The notes beneath the pieces were generated by a model, which saw only the letters and a list, made by a program, of their open reading frames with translations, was not told where the DNA came from and ran no database searches. The position numbers and the translations under genes are program-made. From assembly GCA_040756085.1 (NCBI GenBank), contig JBFMAE010000428.1, positions 1-11,595 of the forward strand: DNA of 11,595 nucleotides, written 5' to 3'. The first letter of the stretch is position 1. Each line of letters starts with the position of its first letter. This stretch comes from JBFMAE01 sp040756085 (lineage in GTDB: Bacteria > Desulfobacterota > BSN033 > UBA1163). Shown here in pieces: positions 6,392 through 11,595 of this stretch.

Positions 6392-6559
6392 GTGGGTTAT
6401 GTGATCACGGATGAATGTGTGGCCTGCGGAACATGTATGGAAGAATGCCCTGCGGAAGCCATTGAAGAGGGTGAACCATATACGATCAACGATGAGAAAT
6501 GTACCGAATGCGGAAACTGCGTCGAGGTATGTCCTGTTGAAGCCGTTGTAGAGAAATAA
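6392..6559 (+). CDS. Small two-cluster [4Fe-4S] ferredoxin
   Basis: A bacterial 2[4Fe-4S] ferredoxin of 55 residues, a low-potential cytoplasmic electron carrier. Two CxxCxxCxxxCP motifs are complete: CVACGTCMEECP (9-20) and CTECGNCVEVCP (37-48), with the pseudo-twofold symmetry of the family and an acidic surface. I chose GTG at 6392 (protein MGYVITDEC): AAGGGGGTGAT (6377-6387) matches the 16S anti-SD closely and its GGGGG core is 8 nt from this GTG. The in-frame ATG at 6386 would be only 2 nt away; it would add two residues. It starts 25 nt after frr and is followed by a terminator, so it is probably the last gene of the rpsB unit. Its redox partner is not in the window. Confidence 0.93.
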   Translation: MGYVITDECVACGTCMEECPAEAIEEGEPYTINDEKCTECGNCVEVCPVEAVVEK

Positions 6560-6567
6560 GACCAAAG

Positions 6568-6612
6568 GGAGGGACAGGAAATGTTTCCTATCCCTCCTTC
6601 CTTTATTTCTTT
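6568..6612 (+). terminator. Rho-independent terminator after the ferredoxin gene
   Basis: GGAGGGACAGGAAA (6568-6581) pairs with TTTCCTATCCCTCC (6584-6597) with a single C/A mismatch, followed by the T-rich TTCCTTTATTTCTTT. Located 9 nt after the stop codon, it closes the rpsB-tsf-pyrH-frr-ferredoxin unit. Confidence 0.85.
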
Positions 6613-6858
6613 CCCCCTTCCAATCCATTTTGTGATCATCGACATTCTAAGTGAAGCCCAAACTTCTGGAAATTGCCCGCAGTCACTTAGTCCTGATTGA
6701 AACGGGCTGTCCCATTCTGTTCTGATTTTCCCTAAGAATTTCCGTTCCCCCTAAATCGTTTATTGAAAATCATTATCCGATATGGTAGTTTTAATTAATG
6801 ATTGGTTTAAATTTTTAAAAAATTTCTTCATCTCTCACGATAAAGGTCTCGTAAATTA
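6613..6858. other. Intergenic region before uppS
   Basis: No ORF of note. An 8-bp inverted repeat CTAAGTGA (6647-6654)/TCACTTAG (6683-6690) lies in the first third. The last 80 bp are very AT-rich and would suit a promoter for the uppS-rseP cluster; TTGAAA (6763-6768) with TAGTTT at 17-nt spacing is the best pair I found and is weak. AAAGG at 6843-6847 is the only RBS-like sequence, about 11 nt from the uppS ATG. Confidence 0.4.
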
Positions 6859-7602
6859 ATGGAAGAGATTGATAAGGAGAAGTTTCCCCATCATATTGCC
6901 ATCATTATGGATGGAAATGGTCGCTGGGCCAAAAAGAAGTCCTTGAACCGGATCAGCGGTCATATCAAGGGGGTTAATGCCGTCAGGGAAGTGGTCACCG
7001 CCTGCCGGGAATTGGGGATCAAGGTTCTCACCCTCTATGCCTTCTCCGTGGAAAACTGGAGAAGGCCCAGTGATGAAGTGATGGCCTTGATGAATTTGCT
7101 GAAGGAATATCTCCTGAAGGAGACAGAGGAGATGATCCAGAATAATATTCGACTTTGTGCCATCGGCAGGCTTAAAGATCTTCCCCTCGATGTCCAAAAT
7201 ATTTTATGGGATACAATAAAAAAGACAGAACAATGCAACGGGATGATTCTCAACCTCGCATTGAGTTACGGTGGCCGTTCAGAGATTCTCCATGCGGTTC
7301 AGGGGATACTTTCCGATTTTGAAAAAGGGAAGATTCAACAGGAGGAGATCACCCCGCAGCGATTCTCCCAATATCTCTGGACCCGGGAAATCCCTGACCC
7401 GGATCTTCTCATCCGGACCAGTGGTGAATTTCGCATCTCCAACTTCCTCCTTTGGCAAATCGCTTACACCGAATTATATGTCACTGAAACCCTGTGGCCG
7501 GACTTCGATCGGAATGAACTTCTCAAGGCCATTGCCGATTATCAATCCCGGGAAAGGAGGTTCGGCCTGACCAGCGAACAACTGAACGGGAGGGAAGAAT
7601 AG
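6859..7602 (+). CDS. uppS: Isoprenyl transferase, undecaprenyl diphosphate synthase
   Basis: cis-Prenyltransferase that adds isopentenyl units to farnesyl diphosphate to give C55 undecaprenyl diphosphate, the lipid carrier for peptidoglycan and O-antigen. HHIAIIMDGNGRWAKKK carries the catalytic Asp18; SGHIKG, LYAFSVENWRRP, and the RTSGEFRISNFLLWQ signature with diphosphate-binding Arg186 and Arg192 are all present, then WPDF near the end. The 247 residues are normal. The start is fixed by the conserved block beginning 10 residues in; the RBS is weak. First gene of the envelope cluster; cdsA follows after a 91-bp repeat-bearing gap. Confidence 0.97.
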   Translation: MEEIDKEKFPHHIAIIMDGNGRWAKKKSLNRISGHIKGVNAVREVVTACRELGIKVLTLYAFSVENWRRPSDEVMALMNLLKEYLLKETEEMIQNNIRLCAIGRLKDLPLDVQNILWDTIKKTEQCNGMILNLALSYGGRSEILHAVQGILSDFEKGKIQQEEITPQRFSQYLWTREIPDPDLLIRTSGEFRISNFLLWQIAYTELYVTETLWPDFDRNELLKAIADYQSRERRFGLTSEQLNGREE

Positions 7603-7603
7603 A

Positions 7604-7680
7604 AGTTATGAGTTTAGAGTTCAGAGTTCGGAGATTTAAAATGACACACTCCGAACTACGAACTAAATACTCCGAACTGT
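7604..7680. repeat. AGTTCGGAG inverted repeats between uppS and cdsA
   Basis: AGTTCGGAG (7625-7633) is perfectly inverted as CTCCGAACT (7649-7657), and ACTCCGAACT occurs twice (7648-7657 and 7669-7678). The patch opens with AGTTATGAGTT (7604-7614), identical to 754-764. It is an insertion of a dispersed repeat into the gap; transcription may well read through, and the cdsA RBS AAGGGG (7684-7689) lies just outside it. Confidence 0.65.
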
Positions 7681-7693
7681 CTGAAGGGGTGGT

Positions 7694-8512
7694 ATGGGAA
7701 GAATAGAAAAAAAGAAGGTATGGACAGGAGTTTTTATCGTCCCTCCAGTGGTCTTTCTGATTGGCTGGGGGCCTCCTGTTGTTCTTCTTATCATGGTGCT
7801 CCTGGCCACTTTTTTTGGACTTCGAGAGTTCTATAACCTCGCCCTTCCCCACTCCACATGGATTGAGCGCTCTATGGGGGTGGGACTGGGTTTGACCCTT
7901 TCCGTCATCGTCTCCCAGGGGGATGTGAATATCATACCCCCCTTCGTTGTTCTCATCATCCTCCTTCTCTCCATTTTCTTCATGGCTACTTCACAGACCC
8001 TTTCATTGACTATCTCCAGGATGGGGATCATACTCTTCGGAATTTTTTATATTGGATTCCTTCTCTCTCACGTCTCCCTGATCCGGAATATGACGAATGG
8101 AAAACAGTGGGTCCTCTTCCTGATCATTACGATCTGGGCCGGGGACATCTCTGCGCTCATCAGCGGTTCTCTCTTTGGAAGGCACAAACTCTACCCCAAG
8201 ATCAGTCCGAATAAGACCTACGAAGGATTGGGCGGTGCGATGGTCGGATCTGTCATCGTGGCACTCGCCTTTGCCCTGCTGTTTATTCCCCGGTTGGAAA
8301 CAGGGCTCTGTATTCTGATGGCCATCGGTTTGGGGTTCCTGGGCCAGTTGGGAGATTTCACAGAGTCGATGCTGAAGCGAAGTGCTCAGGTGAAGGATTC
8401 GGGGTCGCTTATCCCTGGCCATGGGGGGATGCTGGATCGTCTGGACAGTTTTCTCTTCTCCGCTCCTTTTCTCCATTACTCCTTGCTCTTATTCATGAAG
8501 GAGACCAAATGA
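7694..8512 (+). CDS. cdsA: Phosphatidate cytidylyltransferase
   Basis: Inner-membrane enzyme making CDP-diacylglycerol from CTP and phosphatidate, the branch point of phospholipid synthesis. The 272-residue product is hydrophobic with about seven or eight membrane helices. The family signature is complete: K228-R229, K234-D235, PGHGG with His243, D248-R and D251. WAGDISALISGSLFGRHKL and SPNKTYEGLGGA are also typical. AAGGGG lies 4 nt before the ATG. Its stop overlaps the dxr start (ATGA at 8509-8512), indicating translational coupling. Confidence 0.97.
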   Translation: MGRIEKKKVWTGVFIVPPVVFLIGWGPPVVLLIMVLLATFFGLREFYNLALPHSTWIERSMGVGLGLTLSVIVSQGDVNIIPPFVVLIILLLSIFFMATSQTLSLTISRMGIILFGIFYIGFLLSHVSLIRNMTNGKQWVLFLIITIWAGDISALISGSLFGRHKLYPKISPNKTYEGLGGAMVGSVIVALAFALLFIPRLETGLCILMAIGLGFLGQLGDFTESMLKRSAQVKDSGSLIPGHGGMLDRLDSFLFSAPFLHYSLLLFMKETK

Positions 8513-9672
8513 AACGTCTGGCCATCCTGGGTTCCACAGGTTCAATCGGAATCAATACCCTCCATATCGTCCAGCAATTTCCAGAACGATTTAAAGTCAT
8601 CAGCCTCTCCGCTGGCCTCAATACCCAGCTTCTCAAACAGCAAATCCTTCAGTTTCGACCGAAGCTGGTCTCGGTTCTCAATAAAGAACTGGGGGAATCC
8701 CTTCGAGGAGATCTCTCTGGCCTATCTGTCGAAATCGTCCACGGGATAGAGGGACTCATTCAGGTGGCCACCCATCCGGAGGTGGACCAAGTCGTCTCTG
8801 CCATTGTGGGTGCGGTCGGTCTCATTCCAACCCTGTCGGCCATCAAGACCGGAAAAACCATTGCGCTGGCCAATAAAGAATCTTTGGTGATGGCGGGTAA
8901 GATCGTGATGAAAGAGACAGAGCAACACCGTGTTCAGATCTTACCGGTGGACAGTGAACATAACGCCATCTTCCAGGCCTTGCTCGGCCACCAGAAGGAG
9001 GATGTCCATCGCCTCATCCTCACCGCATCCGGAGGCCCCTTCCTCAACCTTCCTGTTGCCAAGCTCCAGGAGGTGACTGTGAAGGAAGCCCTCAGCCACC
9101 CTCACTGGGAGATGGGAAAGAAGATCACCATCGACTCTGCCTCCCTCATGAACAAGGGTCTGGAGGTGATCGAGGCCCACTGGCTTTTCAATATCCCTAT
9201 TGAAAAGATCGTGGTCCAGATTCATCCACAGAGCATTGTCCACTCGATGGTGGAATATATTGATGGCTCGATCGTTGCCCAGATGGGGATTGCCGATATG
9301 AGGATCCCGATCTCCTATGCCCTTTCCTTTCCCCAGCGACTTCCTCTGAACCTGTCTCCGCTGAACCTCTCGCAAAGCGGAGCTCTCACTTTTTCCCATC
9401 CCGACCCGGAAAGATTTCCCTGTCTCAAATTGGCCTATCGGTCGATTGAGATCGGGGAGACCATGCCCGCCATTCTCAACGCAGCCAATGAGGTAGCGGT
9501 GAACACCTTTCTCGAGGGATCGATCAAATTCACAGAGATTCCGCTTCTCATTCAGAGGGTCATGGAAGATCATGAGGTGAAACCGGTTCATACCATCGAA
9601 GACATCCTGAAAGCGGATCACTGGGCTCGGGAAAGATCGAAGGCCATCTTAGAAAGGGGAAAATTGTGTTGA
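8509..9672 (+). CDS. dxr: 1-Deoxy-D-xylulose 5-phosphate reductoisomerase
   Basis: Second enzyme of the MEP isoprenoid pathway: rearranges and reduces DXP to 2-C-methyl-D-erythritol 4-phosphate with NADPH and a divalent metal; the target of fosmidomycin. Seen are the NADPH loop GSTGSIG (8-14), LANKES (N122-K123-E124), metal ligands D148 and E150 in PVDSEHNA, the SGGPF loop, and E219 in MNKGLEVIEAHWLF. The 387 residues are normal. It overlaps cdsA by 4 nt and rseP by 7 nt. Together with uppS it ties precursor supply to lipid-carrier synthesis. Confidence 0.98.
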   Translation: MKRLAILGSTGSIGINTLHIVQQFPERFKVISLSAGLNTQLLKQQILQFRPKLVSVLNKELGESLRGDLSGLSVEIVHGIEGLIQVATHPEVDQVVSAIVGAVGLIPTLSAIKTGKTIALANKESLVMAGKIVMKETEQHRVQILPVDSEHNAIFQALLGHQKEDVHRLILTASGGPFLNLPVAKLQEVTVKEALSHPHWEMGKKITIDSASLMNKGLEVIEAHWLFNIPIEKIVVQIHPQSIVHSMVEYIDGSIVAQMGIADMRIPISYALSFPQRLPLNLSPLNLSQSGALTFSHPDPERFPCLKLAYRSIEIGETMPAILNAANEVAVNTFLEGSIKFTEIPLLIQRVMEDHEVKPVHTIEDILKADHWARERSKAILERGKLC

Positions 9673-10745
9673 CCACTATTATCTCAACGATCGTCGTCTT
9701 GGGAATTCTTGTCTTCGTCCACGAACTTGGACACTTTTTATTGGCCAAAAAAATAGGGGTGGGCGTCCTCACCTTCTCCCTGGGGTTCGGACCCAAACTG
9801 ATCGGAAGGAAGATTGGAGAAACCCAGTACCAGATCTCTGTCATCCCTTTAGGAGGATTTGTTAAACTCGTCGGAGAGAATCCGGAAGAGGAGGTGAAAG
9901 AAGAGGATCGTGCCCGCTCTTTTTCATTGCAACCAATCTGGAAACGAGCTCTGATCGTGAGCGCAGGTCCCTTCTTCAACTTCTTTCTTGCCGTAGTGTT
10001 TTTCTCTATCATCAACCTTTTCGGCATTCCTTTCCTCCCTTCGAAGATTGGAGAGGTCAGCCCCGGCCTTCCAGCAGAAAGCGCCGGTTTAAAAAAAGGA
10101 GATCTTGTCCTATCCATTGATGGAAATGAGGTGTCCAAGTGGGACGATCTCTCCAAAATCATCCGCAGTAGCAAAGGGAAGGAACTCCTCCTCAAAGTGA
10201 AGCGGGACAATGAGATCCTTGAGATCAAGGTAACCCCAAGGCTCTCCACACAAAAAAATCCTTTCGGAGAAGAGATCCAATTGTTTATGATTGGCATCAC
10301 CCCTTCTCATGAAGTGGCCGTCCAGAAGGTGGGTCCCCTCAAGGCCATCGGCATGGGATTTTCCCAAACCTGGTTCGGGATCAAATTGATCGTGGTCTCC
10401 ATTGTCAAATTGATACAGGGAAAGATTTCGGCAAAAACGATCGGCGGCCCCATTCTGATTGGTCAACTGGCTGGAGAGCAGGCCAAGCGGGGATTATTGA
10501 GTCTGGCACTCTTTACGGCCATCCTCAGTATCAACCTTGGACTCATCAATCTCTTTCCCATTCCCATCCTCGACGGCGGTCACTTCCTATTTTTGGGACT
10601 GGAAGCAGTTCTACGAAGGCCCATCAGTATCAAGAAAATGGAGATAGCCCAGCAGATCGGTCTGATTCTTATCATTCTGCTCCTGCTCTTCGCCTTCTAT
10701 AATGATCTGATCCGGATATTTTCTCCGGAAGGGCTGAATTTCTGA
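9666..10745 (+). CDS. rseP: RseP-type site-2 intramembrane zinc metalloprotease
   Basis: Membrane-embedded zinc protease that cuts transmembrane segments, classically of anti-sigma factors in the envelope stress response and also remnant signal peptides. The HELGH motif is in the first helix (H19, E20, H23); one PDZ domain follows (about 120-205, with ESAGLKKGDLVLSIDG); the C-terminal NLFPIPILDGGH block gives third zinc ligand D303. The 359 residues with one PDZ contrast with the about 450 and two PDZ domains of E. coli. GTG at 9666 lies inside the dxr end, with AAAGGGG (9653-9659) as RBS; TTG at 9669 is a less likely start. The substrate is not in the window. Confidence 0.96.
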   Translation: MLTTIISTIVVLGILVFVHELGHFLLAKKIGVGVLTFSLGFGPKLIGRKIGETQYQISVIPLGGFVKLVGENPEEEVKEEDRARSFSLQPIWKRALIVSAGPFFNFFLAVVFFSIINLFGIPFLPSKIGEVSPGLPAESAGLKKGDLVLSIDGNEVSKWDDLSKIIRSSKGKELLLKVKRDNEILEIKVTPRLSTQKNPFGEEIQLFMIGITPSHEVAVQKVGPLKAIGMGFSQTWFGIKLIVVSIVKLIQGKISAKTIGGPILIGQLAGEQAKRGLLSLALFTAILSINLGLINLFPIPILDGGHFLFLGLEAVLRRPISIKKMEIAQQIGLILIILLLLFAFYNDLIRIFSPEGLNF

Positions 10746-10752
10746 AAAAAAA

Positions 10753-10838
10753 CCATCTCTCCTTCTCCCTCCGATAGGAGAGGTCGCTGACGCTCCTCCA
10801 TAGGCTTAGCGACGGAGCGGGTGGGATGAGGGTGGGAA
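10753..10838. repeat. Composite palindromic repeat, copy 2 (inverted)
   Basis: GGTCGCTGACGCTCC (10782-10796) and TTAGCGACGGAGCGGGTG (10806-10823) are exact reverse complements of 39-53 and 15-32. The outer hairpin CTCTCCT/AGGAGAG (about 10757-10783) corresponds to the CCCTCTCCCC hairpin of copy 1. The copy fills almost the whole rseP-tsaB gap. Its G-rich edge, GATGAGGGTGGG (about 10826-10837), is also the apparent RBS of tsaB. Confidence 0.75.
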
Positions 10839-10839
10839 A

Positions 10840-11556
10840 ATGAAAGTTCTCGGGATCGATACCTCCACCCCCTGTGGCAGTGTGGGATTGGTCGACGATG
10901 ACCAGGTCATCATTGAATATCTCCTCAACATTCCGGTGACTCATTCCGAAAGGCTTCTCAGAGCCATTGAACTCGTTCTCAAAGAATCCCGCTGTGCCAT
11001 CGGAGATCTAAACGGATGGGCCATCTCTCTCGGCCCGGGCTCCTTTACAGGATTGAGAATCGGGGTGAGCACAGTGAAAGGGTTAGCCTTTGCCACCCAA
11101 AAACCAGTGGCGGGGGTCCCTACCCTCGATGTCCTGGCCTTTCAAATCCCTCCCACTCCTTACCTCATCTGCCCGATCCTCGAAGCCAGAAAGGGGGAGG
11201 TCTATACGGCTTTTTATCGCTATGAGAAAGGAGACTTTCCCCATCGACAAACAGCTTTTCAGGCAATCAGGCCAAAAGACCTGATCGAAAAAATTGAGGA
11301 GCGGACAATCTTCATTGGTGATGGAGTAAAAACCTATGGGGACTACCTCCGGCACGCCCTCCCCTCATTGACCATCTTCCCTCCCTATCCACTTCATCTC
11401 CCCCATGGATCCATTATGGCCAGACTGGGGCTCGAACTCCTTCGAAAAAGAGAATCTTTAGACCTGTCCAATTTTACCCCTCTCTATGTTCGTCCTTCTG
11501 AAGCGGAATTAAAATGGCAGGAGAGACACAGGAGAGACACGGTGATTGACAAATAG
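10840..11556 (+). CDS. tsaB: tRNA t6A37 threonylcarbamoyl biosynthesis protein TsaB
   Basis: Partner of TsaD and TsaE in transferring the threonylcarbamoyl group to A37 of ANN-decoding tRNAs. It has an ASKHA-type fold like TsaD but no metal-binding histidines. Seen are MKVLGIDTSTPCGSVGL, the THSERLL segment, SLGPGSFTGLRIG (a TsaB hallmark) and KGLAFATQKPVAGVPTLD, with YVRPSEAE at the C-terminal end. The 238 residues are normal. The RBS GAGGGTGGG lies about 3-4 nt before the ATG, within or at the edge of the upstream repeat. tsaB after rseP is a common order in Desulfobacterota-like genomes (from memory). Confidence 0.96.
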   Translation: MKVLGIDTSTPCGSVGLVDDDQVIIEYLLNIPVTHSERLLRAIELVLKESRCAIGDLNGWAISLGPGSFTGLRIGVSTVKGLAFATQKPVAGVPTLDVLAFQIPPTPYLICPILEARKGEVYTAFYRYEKGDFPHRQTAFQAIRPKDLIEKIEERTIFIGDGVKTYGDYLRHALPSLTIFPPYPLHLPHGSIMARLGLELLRKRESLDLSNFTPLYVRPSEAELKWQERHRRDTVIDK

Positions 11557-11558
11557 GA

Positions 11559-11584
11559 GATAATTATATTATCTATATTTTTTA
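11559..11584 (+). terminator. Weak AT-only hairpin and T-run after tsaB
   Basis: GATAAT (11559-11564), loop TAT, ATTATC (11568-11573), then TATATTTTTT. The stem is only A/T-rich and 6 bp, so it would be a poor terminator; the same AT-rich stretch could equally be promoter sequence for the next gene beyond the window. Confidence 0.25.
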
Positions 11585-11595
11585 AACCAGTTGGA

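Noticed and set aside
8941..9621. 226-residue minus-strand ORF within dxr
   Set aside because: Mirror of a fully conserved gene; composition is that of an antisense frame.
9560..10300. 246-residue minus-strand ORF across dxr and rseP
   Set aside because: Antisense shadow; rseP on the other strand has all catalytic motifs.
1..11595. CRISPR array, tRNA or rRNA genes, phage or defence genes
   Set aside because: No regularly spaced repeats, no tRNA-like cloverleaf and no such protein families seen; repeats here are palindromic and dispersed.

Overview
The window reads as a stretch of a Desulfobacterota (former Deltaproteobacteria)-type chromosome. This is inferred from gene order and protein character, not from a search: rpsB-tsf-pyrH-frr-uppS-cdsA-dxr-rseP-tsaB on one strand, a short EF-Ts, a one-PDZ RseP and a 55-residue two-cluster ferredoxin. 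All recognised genes lie on the + strand. No rRNA, tRNA, CRISPR array or intact insertion sequence was seen.

Left part (1-3510) is a loose, repeat-rich region. It holds a dispersed palindromic repeat (about 10-161), a D-cysteine desulfhydrase-family gene cut to its first half (175-729), another repeat patch (730-860), a rhomboid protease (885-1586), a GGTTCAAGG-type inverted repeat that may also act as a terminator (1613-1705), a DUF72 protein (1710-2450), a small unrecognised protein (2652-3074), and a 407-bp non-autonomous transposable element (3096-3502). The element has terminal inverted repeats and an 8-bp target duplication, and carries at least one further repeat inserted in its left arm.

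Right part (3511-11595) is a compact housekeeping run. rpsB, tsf, pyrH and frr supply ribosomal protein S2, elongation factor Ts, UMP kinase and ribosome recycling factor. A tiny ferredoxin gene, too short for most ORF callers, follows frr and is closed by a convincing hairpin terminator at 6568-6612. After a 299-bp gap, uppS, cdsA, dxr and rseP form an envelope and isoprenoid cluster: dxr starts the MEP pathway, uppS makes the C55 lipid carrier from its products, cdsA makes CDP-diacylglycerol, and rseP is the intramembrane site-2 protease. cdsA/dxr and dxr/rseP overlap, so these are probably translationally coupled. tsaB (tRNA t6A synthesis) follows, with its ribosome binding site lying at the edge of a second, inverted copy of the repeat found at the start of the window.

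No new enzymatic or defence system is visible. The most unusual content is non-coding: the nested transposable element directly upstream of the rpsB promoter region, the composite palindromic repeats, and a possible short leader ORF overlapping the rpsB start codon.
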